A DNA stretch of 64,000 nucleotides from Flavobacteriaceae bacterium UBA3356 (GCA_002360635.1 DEQW01000006.1:214135-278134); one strand, 5' to 3'; positions 24,716-34,084 are shown, numbered from the stretch's first letter. Notes: generated from the sequence alone by a model not told the origin. Translations and numbers: made by a program.

Positions 24716-25926
24716 ATGTAGAAAAGGTATCCTTTAAAAATAAAGAAGGCCAAGAATTAGTAGGCCGTTTAGAACTTCCCGCAAATCGGCACCCGCATAA
24801 TTTTGCACTTTTTGCACATTGTTTTACGTGCACTAAAAATTTATCTGCCGTTCGGAATATTAGTCGGTCACTTACCGCCAAAGGTTTTGGCGTACTTCGT
24901 TTCGATTTTACGGGTTTAGGGGAAAGTGAGGGCGATTTTGAGGATACCAACTTTTCTGGAAACGTAGAGGATCTAGTTGCTGCAGCCAATTATCTGTCAG
25001 AAAACTATCAAGCCCCTTCCCTACTAGTAGGGCATTCTTTAGGCGGAGCAGCCGTTATTTTTGCAGCAGCTGAATTAAGTTCTGTACAAGCAGTGGCTAC
25101 TATTGCAGCACCTAGTAACCCTATTCACGTTAAGCATTTATTAAAAAGTGACTTACAAACTATTGAAAAAGAAGGAGTAGCAGAAGTACAATTAAGCGGA
25201 CGCAACTTTACCATTAAAAAGCAATTTTTAGACGATCTTGAAAATAAATCATTACCAGAAACTGCTAAAAGTATTCGTAAAGCACTGTTAGTGTTACATT
25301 CACCACAAGATGAACTAGTAGGCATCAAGAATGCTGAAGAGCTTTACATAGCTGCCCATCATCCTAAAAGCTTTATTTCGCTAGATGGTGCCGATCATTT
25401 ATTAACCGAAAAAAAAGATTCTGAATATGTAGGAAGTGTAATCGCCGGATGGGTTTCTCGATATGTTGAAATACCTTCAGAAGAAAAAATCACCTCAAAG
25501 CACGATGTAGTAGCTAGTTTAGATATTGACGAGGGGTTTACCACCCGAATGAAAATAGGAGATCATTATACCTTTGCAGATGAGCCAGAAAGCTTTGGCG
25601 GTAATAACTTTGGACCTTCCCCTTATGAATTAGTCTCGGCTGGGCTTTCAGCTTGTACAGCGATGACCATACAAATGTACGCCAAACGTAAAAAATGGGA
25701 CGTTCAAAATGTAGAAGTGCATACGAGTTACGATAAACAACATGTTACCGACTGCGAAAACTGTGAAGACGATACTGCCAAAATCGATACGTTTACTCGT
25801 GAGATTAAGTTTGAAGGCGAGTTGGATGAAAAACAAATAAAACGTTTATTACAAATAGCCGATAAATGCCCTGTGCATAAAACGCTGCATAGCGAAACAC
25901 AAATAATTACTTCTTTGATTAAGTAA
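24712..25926 (+). CDS. Bifunctional alpha/beta hydrolase-OsmC family protein
   Basis: A 404-residue fusion. Residues 1 to about 250 are an alpha/beta hydrolase (FALFAHCFTCTKN near the oxyanion hole, nucleophile Ser in VGHSLGGAA, acid in HSPQDELVG, His in GADHLL). Residues of about 265-404 are an OsmC/Ohr-type domain with its two redox cysteines, in LSACTAMTIQMYAKRK and ADKCPVHKTL. OsmC proteins reduce organic hydroperoxides using the Cys pair. The hydrolase part might release or de-esterify the substrate, though this is not established. The fusion is a known family in Bacteroidota and some other bacteria. It lies between the DUF2490 gene (4-bp overlap) and the YdeI-like gene (1-bp gap): a three-gene operon. 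Confidence 0.92.
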   Translation: MNVEKVSFKNKEGQELVGRLELPANRHPHNFALFAHCFTCTKNLSAVRNISRSLTAKGFGVLRFDFTGLGESEGDFEDTNFSGNVEDLVAAANYLSENYQAPSLLVGHSLGGAAVIFAAAELSSVQAVATIAAPSNPIHVKHLLKSDLQTIEKEGVAEVQLSGRNFTIKKQFLDDLENKSLPETAKSIRKALLVLHSPQDELVGIKNAEELYIAAHHPKSFISLDGADHLLTEKKDSEYVGSVIAGWVSRYVEIPSEEKITSKHDVVASLDIDEGFTTRMKIGDHYTFADEPESFGGNNFGPSPYELVSAGLSACTAMTIQMYAKRKKWDVQNVEVHTSYDKQHVTDCENCEDDTAKIDTFTREIKFEGELDEKQIKRLLQIADKCPVHKTLHSETQIITSLIK

Positions 25927-25927
25927 T

Positions 25928-26422
25928 ATGAATTTAAAAAGTTCAAAACGATTTGAAGTTACGGTAGAAGGTACCCACGCTGTTTATCTTCCTGAAGAAA
26001 TAGTTACGCCATTTCTTCAAGGAAATAACACTCGCGTTAAGGTAAAAGCATTTTTTGAAGAAAATGAAATTGAATTTCACGCTGCCTTACGGAAACGATT
26101 GGGGCGTTATGTGATGACTTTTGGAAAAAGATATCAAAAAGAATTGGGCATTTTCCCTTCCGATTATTTTCAAATGGAATTGTTTGAAGACACCACTAAA
26201 TACGGTGTATTAATGCCCAAAGAAATGGAAGCCGTTTTTGAAAGCGATCCAGAAGCTTTAGAAATCTTCGAAAATTTTTCTGATGGAAAAAAACGCTCGC
26301 TCATTTATTATGTTAAACGTTTTAAAACATCACAAACCCGTATTGATAAAGCCTTAATGATTTCTGAAAACATTAAAATGGGTATTATCGACCAACGGGA
26401 GTTGGTGAAAAAGCATTATTAA
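25928..26422 (+). CDS. YdeI/OmpD-associated family protein
   Basis: A 164-residue cytoplasmic protein in two parts. An N-terminal DUF1905-like barrel begins with RFEVTVEGTHAVYLPEEI. A C-terminal helical OmdA segment has FENFSDGKKRSLIYYVKRFKTSQTRIDKALMI, matching the family pattern of a Ser/Gly-Lys-Arg turn followed by TRxxRI. Members have been linked to envelope stress and bacteriocin tolerance in other bacteria, without a settled mechanism. It ends the operon with the DUF2490 and hydrolase-OsmC genes. Confidence 0.82.
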   Translation: MNLKSSKRFEVTVEGTHAVYLPEEIVTPFLQGNNTRVKVKAFFEENEIEFHAALRKRLGRYVMTFGKRYQKELGIFPSDYFQMELFEDTTKYGVLMPKEMEAVFESDPEALEIFENFSDGKKRSLIYYVKRFKTSQTRIDKALMISENIKMGIIDQRELVKKHY

Positions 26423-26466
26423 GCTTATTTTAAAAATGAATGAAATGCTAAGATTTTTTTAAAATG

Positions 26467-26497
26467 TTGGCTATGGTTGCCATTCCCCTTACCTTTA
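26467..26497 (+). promoter_or_regulatory. Candidate sodC promoter
   Basis: TTG at 26467-26469, a 20-nt spacer and TACCTTTA at 26490-26497 (seven of eight to TAnnTTTG), with the start codon 37 nt downstream. Confidence 0.5.
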
Positions 26498-26534
26498 ATC
26501 TAACTGAAACCAAAAACATAAAATTTTATAACCC

Positions 26535-27143
26535 ATGAAAAAAGTAAGTATATTATTTTCAGCTCTTGCTGTAATGGCTTTTACAAGTTGTAATGACGGT
26601 AAAAAGAAAGATAGTGAAGAGATGGACACGATGGAGCAGTCTGATATGGAAAAAGACGAGATGATGAAAGAAAAAGAAGATATGATGAAGGAAAAAACAG
26701 TCTCTTTTAATTTAGAATCTAAAAGTGAAAGCAACGCAACGGGAAAAGTTTCTTTTAGAGAAAAAGATGGCGTAGTAATGATGGAAGCAAAGTTAGTAGG
26801 GCTTAACCCTGGAACCCATGCAATTCATATTCACGAAAATGCAGATTGTTCTGCCCCCGATGGGAAATCGGCAGGAGGACATTGGAACCCTACCTTTGAA
26901 AACCATGGTAAATGGGGCGATGCAGAAGGGTACCATAAAGGTGACATAGGAAACTTTGAAGTCGATGAAAATGGTGATGGATCTATTTCTATGCAAACCG
27001 ACGAGTGGTGTATAGGTTGCGATGATTCCAATAAAAACATTTTAGGAAAATCTATTATCGTTCATGAAGGAGCGGATGATTTTACTTCTCAACCTTCAGG
27101 TGCAGCTGGAGCTCGTGTTAGCTGTGGCGGAATTATTGAATAA
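26535..27143 (+). CDS. sodC: Cu/Zn superoxide dismutase lipoprotein
   Basis: A 202-residue envelope enzyme converting superoxide to peroxide and oxygen. The lipoprotein signal ends in MAFTSC (Cys17). A Glu/Asp/Lys/Met-rich spacer (about 22-55) follows, then the SOD domain. All metal ligands can be matched: HIHE (two Cu ligands), GGHWNP (bridging His), ENHG, GYHKGDIGN (Zn His and Asp), and IVHEGADDF (fourth Cu ligand). The disulfide pair is ADC and VSCGG. A further Cys pair, WCIGC, sits in the loop before the last Cu ligand where most SodC lack cysteine. Own promoter and terminator. Confidence 0.95.
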   Translation: MKKVSILFSALAVMAFTSCNDGKKKDSEEMDTMEQSDMEKDEMMKEKEDMMKEKTVSFNLESKSESNATGKVSFREKDGVVMMEAKLVGLNPGTHAIHIHENADCSAPDGKSAGGHWNPTFENHGKWGDAEGYHKGDIGNFEVDENGDGSISMQTDEWCIGCDDSNKNILGKSIIVHEGADDFTSQPSGAAGARVSCGGIIE

Positions 27144-27164
27144 TAAAATATAAGTATATATTTA

Positions 27165-27196
27165 AAAAAAGACCCTTTGTTTAAAGGGTCTTTTTT
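27165..27196 (+). terminator. Intrinsic terminator of sodC
   Basis: AAAAAAGACCCTTT / AAAGGGTCTTTTTT hairpin with a GTTT loop. Confidence 0.88.
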
Positions 27197-27290
27197 ATGC
27201 TGTATATATGTTTCTTTTTAGGGACTTTAATGTTTACTGTATGTTTCATATATACCAACATTTAAATTAATCCAAATATGATGCCAAAAT

Positions 27291-27320
27291 AAGCCCCGTA
27301 TGGAAATCCATACGGGGCTT
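27291..27320 (-). terminator. Intrinsic terminator of the M36 protease gene
   Basis: AAGCCCCGTATGGA / TCCATACGGGGCTT, a 14-bp perfect stem with a two-base loop. On the minus strand it is followed by ATTTT. Between this and the sodC terminator only AT-rich DNA is seen, with a GTATATATG / CATATATAC inverted repeat. Confidence 0.8.
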
Positions 27321-27363
27321 ATTGTCAATTACTATTCTGCTTTTATTAAAGCAAGTTATTTAC

Positions 27364-30300
27364 TTATTGCTTAACAATTCGTTTTACAATATTAGCATCG
27401 GTAGCTTCAATTTTTACAAAATACATGCCTGAGGCGTATTGATCCATTGAAATTAAAGTTTCTACTCCTGAATTTTCAAGGTTAATGGTTTGTATTATTC
27501 TACCATTAACATCTGTAATAGTAGCAGCTCTTAACTCTTTATTACTCTTGTTCTCAAGTGTTACTTGACCATTTGTTGGATTAGGGTACAATGACACATT
27601 ATTGTAAAATTCTGCATCACCTACTCCTAAAATGATTTCAATAGCTACATTAAATGTACAAATAGCTTCATTGTCGCCATCTGAGGCTGTCATAGTCACT
27701 ACCGTAGTACCTTCCCCTATTTGAGTTCCTGGTGCAGGATCTTGAGTTATAGAAGGAGTATCAACACAATTATCTGTTGCAGTTGTATCTCCGGTATAAT
27801 CCGGCAGTGTGAACATTTCACCTTCATTAATGCTTTCTGAAACATCACCTGGACAAGTAACCTCAGGGGCAATATCCTCTACAGTTACCTCAGCAGCTGT
27901 GCGTGCTGCTAAACACCCTTCAAAAGGTGATACATTGATATCATCGTTTGGAACACCATAATCTGATGTCTCGCAAACACCACTCCAATCAGCAGCACTA
28001 TCAGTATCGCCAGTTCTTCTAAAAGAACCTCCACAATCTGCTAATAATGATGCTCCGTCACCAGACCAATCTAAATCGGCAGCCGTTACGGCAAATCCAT
28101 TGATTGTTACGTTAAGTCCAGCAATTTGGGCAGCAGTAAAGTTCCAGAATACAGAATCTACTACATTGCCATCTGCATCTATAATAATAATCCAACCAGT
28201 ACCGTCATTGTCCCAGAATAAGTTATTACCCCAGTAATCAGCACCTCCATCGTCATTGAACTGAACTACGGAGTTACTACTCATTTGCCCTAAAGTGTTT
28301 GTAATAGGGTTCATTGCATTTATATCGTTATAAGGATCTTCACTTACAGCCACTGTATAGCTAGAGTAATCTTCTGATACCCCTACGTTCTGTATTTCAA
28401 ATCTATCTGGTGTTTCTAAAGTAAGTTCAGAAATAACCAATTTAGAAAGTGGAGCATCAGGGTTTTCCTGAGCATAGACCGTTGTAGTCCCTGTTGGTGT
28501 AAACGTATACGATTCACCTTCAAAAAGTAAGTTTCCGCCAAATTCAGCATCATACCAACCTATTACATTATTAGAATCACTTGGTGTAGCTGTAACGGTA
28601 ACTTCATCCCCGATACAGAAATCTGAAACACCTTGTGTAGTAGGTCCGTCAGGTATTGCTAGTACTTCAATAGTATCAGTATCAGTAGAAGCAGTTGTAC
28701 ATTGACCTTCCGGTACTTCGTACGAAATAGTATGTACTCCAACCCCTGCTGCTGAAGGATCGAATGAATATGTTAAGCCATTACCATCATCGGTTACGCC
28801 TGGACCGCTATAAACGCCGCCAACTGGGCTTCCTCCTCCTAAATCGGTAAGTGTTTCAGAACTTGCACAAACATCTGCAGGAGCATTAAATTGTGCTTCA
28901 GATGGAGGGAGATCAAATGCTTCAGTACCATCACCTCTACTACCTGAAGAACCTTGGCTTGCACTAAACCCTAATCCTCTTTTTGCAAAAGCTTCCCATA
29001 TTAGACATTCATTGGCACCTCCATATATAGCTTGATCTGCTGCTATTATAGCGTCACGACCATCCACAAAACCTGGGCTACAAGGTTGTAATTTCATACC
29101 TTCTGTAACCAAGGCTAAAGCCATTATATTTCCAGCATCCTGAGTTACGTCTCCTGTGAAATTATAATAATCTGGATCAAAACCATGTTCATCAATTAAT
29201 GTCCAAGTCATTTCCCAAAGCATTTCTGCCCAAACAGAACCTACACCGTGAGGAACTGCTGCTGTTTTTATAAAATCATAGGTTTGTGGGTTCACTCCCA
29301 TATCAGTGCTATAAGGATAATCACGTATTCCACCTCCGCCTTGACCTTGACCAAAAAGGTAGGTTCCAACAGCTCTAGAGTCGGCACCTGTATCGCCTGG
29401 CTCTATAGTTAATATAGTTCCAAAAAAGTCACTCCATCCTTCTCCCATTTGCTCTGAATTTTGCAAGCAACCTGCTGCTGCTGCACCACCGGTTAAACGG
29501 TTTGAAACTCCATGTCCATACTCGTGTAAAATCACTAAGTTGTCAAAATCACCATCTTTATCACCACAAATATACATCTGCATTGTTGGGTTTCCTCCAT
29601 CTGGAGGAGTACCAAAATTAGCGTTACAAGTTCCAGAACCATCTTGTGCTTCAGCATTGACAGAGTCGCTTCCTAATCCACCGTTTCCGTAATTGTTTTC
29701 CTGGAAATTTCCGCTTACGTCATCAAAACCAAACTGATACATTATATCATGAAATACATTGTTCATATAAAACAGGTTGGTTATTGCTGCATCTTCATAT
29801 TGATTTGCCCCAGTATAAATTTGACTAAAAGGATAACCTGAAAAGTCTAAGCTCGTTCCTGCATCTGGCTGATAACCAGGGTTATTACCATCTTCGTATG
29901 CATTTACATTATTTCCTCTTGTTGTTGTAAATTCTGCACCGGGAGTTCCATCTGTATCATGCCATCCAAATGGAGAAGCAATATCATCTGCCGGTTGTAC
30001 CTCTACACTTCTTGAACCATAATATGGGCTTTCTAATGGAAGTGCAAATACCTCATAACATTCCGTACAGCCGCCTTCTTCTACATTCGCTTTTAATTCG
30101 TCATAGTTTGGAATATCGAACAGGTTAGTGTTATAATTAAGCTCTTGAGTATCATTACTGTGATCGTGGTTGATTTCGCAGCTTACAATCCAGTTTTCTT
30201 TATTAACGATTGCTCCTGTTGAAGCATTTACACATAAGCTCCACCAGTCTTGTTGGCTTTTTTCTTGAATCGATATATCCCATGCTAAAATCAATTCATT

Positions 30301-30813
30301 CGCATCGGTAAGAGCATACATCAATTTTGCAGGGATCTCACTCAAGGAAATTCCTCCTTTACTCAATAAGATCTCTTGGCTTGGTCCATTTTTTCTTTGA
30401 AGTTCGGAAAGAGGTCCATTAATGGTATAGCCTAATTGACTAGCTGCAGATTGAACCGCATTACTTGCAGAAATTGAAGGGGTTTTTGACCCGATAACTT
30501 TTTCAGAAGCATTTTTAATGAAGTTTATACTACTCGACAATGTTTTTCCACTTGGTAGTATGTGCAAATCAGACTCAGTTCCATTTATTTGAATTCCATT
30601 TAAGGTTTGATTAAAATAAATATGCTGAATTCCACTAACTTTACTAATGTGTTGGCTTGTCACCTCCCATTTTGTGTCTTGTTGTGAAATCTCTCTGTTT
30701 TCAAGTTTTTGCTGAAACTCAGCTCGTAGGTTTTGAGTAAAGTCTTGAGCGTAAAATTGTGTACTAAAAGCACAACTTAACAACAAAAACAAACTCAGCG
30801 TAATTTTTTTCAT
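27364..30813 (-). CDS. Secreted M36 (fungalysin) metalloprotease with T9SS sorting domain
   Basis: A 1149-residue extracellular zinc protease. Order of parts: signal peptide (1-22, FSTQFYAQ); an FTP/PepSY-type propeptide (about 30-220); the M36 catalytic domain with zinc motif HEYGHGVSNR near residue 430 and the third-ligand region around EQMGEGWSDFF; a PKD/Ig-like region; a lamin-tail-like domain (KLVISELTLETPDRFEIQN); an HYR repeat (APEVTCPGDVS...TTVVTMTASDGDNEA); and a type IX secretion C-terminal domain starting SLYPNPTNGQVTLEN and ending in VKRIVKQ. The T9SS tail directs export across the outer membrane, a pathway specific to Bacteroidota. Likely a major extracellular protease. Monocistronic. 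Confidence 0.95.
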   Translation of the reverse strand: MKKITLSLFLLLSCAFSTQFYAQDFTQNLRAEFQQKLENREISQQDTKWEVTSQHISKVSGIQHIYFNQTLNGIQINGTESDLHILPSGKTLSSSINFIKNASEKVIGSKTPSISASNAVQSAASQLGYTINGPLSELQRKNGPSQEILLSKGGISLSEIPAKLMYALTDANELILAWDISIQEKSQQDWWSLCVNASTGAIVNKENWIVSCEINHDHSNDTQELNYNTNLFDIPNYDELKANVEEGGCTECYEVFALPLESPYYGSRSVEVQPADDIASPFGWHDTDGTPGAEFTTTRGNNVNAYEDGNNPGYQPDAGTSLDFSGYPFSQIYTGANQYEDAAITNLFYMNNVFHDIMYQFGFDDVSGNFQENNYGNGGLGSDSVNAEAQDGSGTCNANFGTPPDGGNPTMQMYICGDKDGDFDNLVILHEYGHGVSNRLTGGAAAAGCLQNSEQMGEGWSDFFGTILTIEPGDTGADSRAVGTYLFGQGQGGGGIRDYPYSTDMGVNPQTYDFIKTAAVPHGVGSVWAEMLWEMTWTLIDEHGFDPDYYNFTGDVTQDAGNIMALALVTEGMKLQPCSPGFVDGRDAIIAADQAIYGGANECLIWEAFAKRGLGFSASQGSSGSRGDGTEAFDLPPSEAQFNAPADVCASSETLTDLGGGSPVGGVYSGPGVTDDGNGLTYSFDPSAAGVGVHTISYEVPEGQCTTASTDTDTIEVLAIPDGPTTQGVSDFCIGDEVTVTATPSDSNNVIGWYDAEFGGNLLFEGESYTFTPTGTTTVYAQENPDAPLSKLVISELTLETPDRFEIQNVGVSEDYSSYTVAVSEDPYNDINAMNPITNTLGQMSSNSVVQFNDDGGADYWGNNLFWDNDGTGWIIIIDADGNVVDSVFWNFTAAQIAGLNVTINGFAVTAADLDWSGDGASLLADCGGSFRRTGDTDSAADWSGVCETSDYGVPNDDINVSPFEGCLAARTAAEVTVEDIAPEVTCPGDVSESINEGEMFTLPDYTGDTTATDNCVDTPSITQDPAPGTQIGEGTTVVTMTASDGDNEAICTFNVAIEIILGVGDAEFYNNVSLYPNPTNGQVTLENKSNKELRAATITDVNGRIIQTINLENSGVETLISMDQYASGMYFVKIEATDANIVKRIVKQ

Positions 30814-30847
30814 AGAAAAGTAAGTTTAGTAAATAGGTTAATTTCTG

Positions 30848-30877
30848 TAAAACTATGAATATTTACATATTATCCAA
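30848..30877 (-). promoter_or_regulatory. Candidate promoter of the M36 protease gene
   Basis: On the minus strand, TTG (30877-30875), a 19-nt spacer and TAGTTTTA (30855-30848, seven of eight to TAnnTTTG), with a 34-nt leader to the start codon. Confidence 0.55.
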
Positions 30878-31070
30878 ATTTTATAATGTTATAGCTTATA
30901 TTTTAACACTTTTTCAGTGATTAACTTTTTTTAATATTTTTTTATTAAAGGTGTTCTAGGGTTACTTAAATTAATTTGATGCATTTTTTTATTATAAATC
31001 TTAATTATTGCTACATAACTAAAAGGATTGAATTAATTTATTTATTTTAGCGTGGACTCAAAATTAGACA

Positions 31071-31604
31071 ATGAAACAACCAGATGAATTGATCCTTTCC
31101 ATGCAGGATGGAAACGAAAAAGCCTTTTCTAAACTTTACACTATGTATTCTGAAGCTTTATTCGGAATTATTTATAGCATCGTTTTAGACGAAGCTGTTG
31201 CAGAAGAAGTAATGCAAGATGTATTTATAAAAATTTGGGACAACTCAAAATCCTATAATGTAAAAAAAGGACGGTTCTTTACTTGGATACTCAATATTGC
31301 CAGGAATACAGCCATTGACAAGACACGTTCTAAGGCTTATAAAAACTCTAAGAAAAACCTTAGTACAACTAATTTCGTAGATATTATAGCTACGTCCGAT
31401 AACTTAAACAGGAAGACTAATGCTATTGGAATCAAGAAATATTTAGATGCCTTAAAGCCTGCCTGTATTAAAATAATAGACTTTTTAATTTTTAAAGGGT
31501 ATACGCAAAAAGACGCTGCCAAAGAAATGGATATTCCGTTAGGAACATTAAAAACCCGCAACAGAAAATGTATGCAGGATTTAAAAACAATCGTATTAGG
31601 ATAA
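31071..31604 (+). CDS. ECF-type RNA polymerase sigma factor
   Basis: A 177-residue sigma-70 family factor. Region 2 covers about residues 20-90 (LFGIIYSIVLDEAVAEEVMQDVFIKIWDN, then FFTWILNIARNTAIDKTRSK). Region 4 covers about 120-172 (IDFLIFKGYTQKDAAKEMDIPLGTLKTRNRK, the helix-turn-helix). It lacks regions 1 and 3, as ECF factors do. One base separates it from the gene for a membrane anti-sigma factor, which should hold it inactive until an envelope signal arrives. The 257-bp upstream gap is AT-rich, and I do not see an obvious autoregulated promoter motif in it. Confidence 0.93.
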   Translation: MKQPDELILSMQDGNEKAFSKLYTMYSEALFGIIYSIVLDEAVAEEVMQDVFIKIWDNSKSYNVKKGRFFTWILNIARNTAIDKTRSKAYKNSKKNLSTTNFVDIIATSDNLNRKTNAIGIKKYLDALKPACIKIIDFLIFKGYTQKDAAKEMDIPLGTLKTRNRKCMQDLKTIVLG

Positions 31605-31605
31605 C

Positions 31606-32403
31606 ATGAACGTACAAGAACTTATAGAGTCAGGAAACTTGGAATTATACGTCGCCGGATCTTTATCTATTGAAGAATCTAGAGAGGTAGAAGAAGCCAT
31701 TGAAAAACATCCTGAAATAAAACAACAAGTAGAAATGATAGAAGCTGGTGTAATTACATTGGCCGAAGCTGTTTCCCCTCCACTTTCTGCCCTTATTTGG
31801 TCACAAATAGTAGATAACATTAGAAAAGTGAAATCACTTTCAGACAGCAAACCCTCAACCAATTGGGGCGCTATTACAGGCTGGGCTGCAGCTATATTGG
31901 CATTTGCCGGTATCTTTTGGATGCTCAAAGAAAAAAACGACCTTCAAGATCGTGTACAGTACACCACAACGCAAAATACAGTTTTAGAAGAAAAAGTAAC
32001 TAATGCAGAAACCCAATTAGCAGATGCAAATGAGGTATTGGATGTTATACGCTCAAAAGAATACAACAGTTATACTTTACCTGGTAATCAAGCTGTAGCA
32101 CCACAAGCATTCGCCAAGGTATATTTTAACAAGAAAGATAAAATTGCTTATATAGATGCCAAAGGCTTACCAGAAGCTCCTCGGGGTAAAGTATATCAAG
32201 TATGGTCATTAACCATGCAGCCACTTACCCCTACAAGTGTTGGGTTACTTGATGCTAGTAGAGAAACTAAAGATAGACTCTTTAGAGTAGATATGAGCCA
32301 AGTAGCAAGCACCGAAGCTTTTGGTATTACTTTAGAGCCTGAAGGCGGAAGCGAAACCCCTACAATGGATCAATTATATACGTTAGGGCAAGTAGCTCCT
32401 TAA
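31606..32403 (+). CDS. RskA-type membrane anti-sigma factor
   Basis: A 265-residue single-pass inner-membrane protein. An acidic cytoplasmic N-terminus (about 1-80, LELYVAGSLSIEESREVEEAI) would bind the sigma factor encoded just upstream. One transmembrane helix, AITGWAAAILAFAGIFWML, lies near 86-105, then a coiled-coil-like stretch (DRVQYTTTQNTVLEEKVTNAE). The periplasmic C-terminus is an RskA-like beta domain (GLPEAPRGKVYQVWSLTMQP...VGLLD...AFGITLEPEGGSETPT). No zinc-binding HxxxCxxC motif is visible in the N-terminus. The genes are translationally close (1 bp), so made together. Confidence 0.9.
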   Translation: MNVQELIESGNLELYVAGSLSIEESREVEEAIEKHPEIKQQVEMIEAGVITLAEAVSPPLSALIWSQIVDNIRKVKSLSDSKPSTNWGAITGWAAAILAFAGIFWMLKEKNDLQDRVQYTTTQNTVLEEKVTNAETQLADANEVLDVIRSKEYNSYTLPGNQAVAPQAFAKVYFNKKDKIAYIDAKGLPEAPRGKVYQVWSLTMQPLTPTSVGLLDASRETKDRLFRVDMSQVASTEAFGITLEPEGGSETPTMDQLYTLGQVAP

Positions 32404-32429
32404 TGAAAAAATAATCATCTTTAAAATTA

Positions 32430-32456
32430 AAAACTCTGCATAATCTGCAGAGTTTT
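32430..32456 (+). terminator. Terminator of the sigma/anti-sigma operon
   Basis: AAAACTCTGCA / TGCAGAGTTTT stem with a 5-nt loop and a T-tail. Confidence 0.85.
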
Positions 32457-32586
32457 TCTGTATATATCTAACTGGTTATATTTTATAAAAGAATAGGTTT
32501 AAGGCAATGGTTTTTTTAATGCTTTCAATTAATCTGAAACTCTTAGTCATTGATATAGACTATAGCTACATACTTAAGAAAAATAA

Positions 32587-32617
32587 AAGCACCCTCTCTA
32601 AAATGGAGAAGGTGCTT
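32587..32617 (-). terminator. Terminator of the TPR lipoprotein gene
   Basis: AAGCACC / GGTGCTT stem with partly paired inner CTCTC / GAGAA. The minus strand continues into TTTATTTTT. A second hairpin at 32658-32689 (GTTGAT-CCTATA / TATAGG-TA-ATCAAC) precedes it. These two, with the sigma-operon terminator, account for the 325-bp gap 32404-32728, where I see no gene. Confidence 0.65.
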
Positions 32618-32728
32618 AACTAACAAAAAAACTCTGAAAAAACCGGCATAACCAGTTGTTGATCCTATAACTGTCTATAGGTAATCAACCTTTCTACATA
32701 TATGTACGAGGATTAGCCAGTTACGGTT

Positions 32729-34009
32729 TTATAATTGTGCTATTTTTTTTGACAAAACAGGCCCCATTTCATAAGATGCTCCAGATAGCTCTTCCTTTAC
32801 GGGTTTTACTTTCTCTTTTTGCCCATTAGCTTTATATACCAAAGCTGAATAATATTGTGCCATAGGTTCAAAGGTTTTACCCTCAACATGCTGTTCAATT
32901 GCTTTTAAAGCCTCTTCTTTATTTCCAGCCTTTAGTTGAGCCAACGACAATAGACTATAGGTTTCAGGGGTTGCACGGTTGTCAACTTCTTCTTTAGCCA
33001 GTTCTAATGCTTTTTCAGGGTTGTTTTCTGCATAATATTCTATTAAATAGGCATTGTACATTCCCTTATAATCATTTTCTGAAAGAGCGGTAAGAAACTT
33101 TTCGCTATAGTTTTCAGCTTTAGTTGCGTCATTATTAAATTCCGCCATTTCAGCTTTTAGCAGATAGTAATCTGGCGATTTGTGGTTTACCATCACCGAG
33201 TCTAATATACGATTGGCTTCCTCTGTATCTTTTTCAAAAGAATAAGCTATCCACGCCAAGCCTTTTTTTGCGTAGGCGTTGTCAGGGTCTAACGCTAATG
33301 TTTTTAAATAATACTTATAGGAATCTTCAATCCTCCCGGCATGTCCGTAAAAATCTCCTAGGTTACTATAACTCCACACCATTAGGGACTTATCGCCGCT
33401 AGATTCGGCTAACTTTACAGCTTTTTCCATATAATTAATAGCTCCATCTAGATTTCCTTTGTAGTCACTCCACTTAGAAAGTCTTATTAAGTAATTATAA
33501 TTACCGTTGTCTTTAATTTTTTTCAAATATTCTTCTGCCTTTTTATATTCACCTAATTCCATAGAGATATCAAAGAGCATGAGCTCGGTAGCGTATTTAT
33601 TGTCATTATAGGTATAGGCGGTGTCCAGAAGTGTTTTTGCCTCTTTAAAACGGTGTTGCGATATGTAGTTATGTGCCAAAGACCTTAAATAATCATCCTT
33701 GTTTTTTGCTGCAAGGGAAAGTGCCTTTTTTATAAGTTTTTCTGAAACATACAACTCTTCAACATTACCAGTTGCATTAAAAATGTCATTGTGCACTGGT
33801 GCTAGTTTTGTTATTCCAGTAATCTTGGTCGAGTCCTCCCCAATTCTTTTTGACCAGAAGTCCTTATTTTTTTGGGCTTCTGCTAAGGAAAGATTTTTAT
33901 CTGTATGTAAGTATTTATTGTAGTCTTCTTTCTGAAGAATTGCTTTTTCAGGTTTTGTGTTACAGCTTATTAATGATATCAATAAGACTGCTGTGATTAA
34001 ATTTTTCAT
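32729..34009 (-). CDS. Tetratricopeptide-repeat lipoprotein
   Basis: A 426-residue lipoprotein (signal ending LLISLISC, Cys16) filled with helical TPR units from about residue 85 to 420, for example SYSNLGDFYGHAGRIEDSYKYYLKTLALDPDNAYAKKG, a canonical 34-residue repeat. TPR domains bind partner proteins; none is identifiable by sequence alone. The gene lies downstream of two DUF4331-like genes on the same strand but behind a strong hairpin (34033-34064), so its expression may be reduced or separate. Confidence 0.85.
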   Translation of the reverse strand: MKNLITAVLLISLISCNTKPEKAILQKEDYNKYLHTDKNLSLAEAQKNKDFWSKRIGEDSTKITGITKLAPVHNDIFNATGNVEELYVSEKLIKKALSLAAKNKDDYLRSLAHNYISQHRFKEAKTLLDTAYTYNDNKYATELMLFDISMELGEYKKAEEYLKKIKDNGNYNYLIRLSKWSDYKGNLDGAINYMEKAVKLAESSGDKSLMVWSYSNLGDFYGHAGRIEDSYKYYLKTLALDPDNAYAKKGLAWIAYSFEKDTEEANRILDSVMVNHKSPDYYLLKAEMAEFNNDATKAENYSEKFLTALSENDYKGMYNAYLIEYYAENNPEKALELAKEEVDNRATPETYSLLSLAQLKAGNKEEALKAIEQHVEGKTFEPMAQYYSALVYKANGQKEKVKPVKEELSGASYEMGPVLSKKIAQL

Positions 34010-34032
34010 ATATGTATAACTTTATTTTAAAC

Positions 34033-34064
34033 AAAAAAGAGAACAAATATATGTTCTCTTTTTT
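34033..34064 (-). terminator. Hairpin terminator between DUF4331-like and TPR genes
   Basis: AAAAAAGAGAAC / GTTCTCTTTTTT stem with an 8-nt loop. T-runs on both strands. Confidence 0.78.
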
Positions 34065-34084
34065 TATATCAATTTAAACCATTC

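Noticed and set aside
27199..27255. GTATATATG / CATATATAC inverted repeat between two terminators
   Set aside because: Low-complexity AT sequence lying between back-to-back terminators; likely chance.
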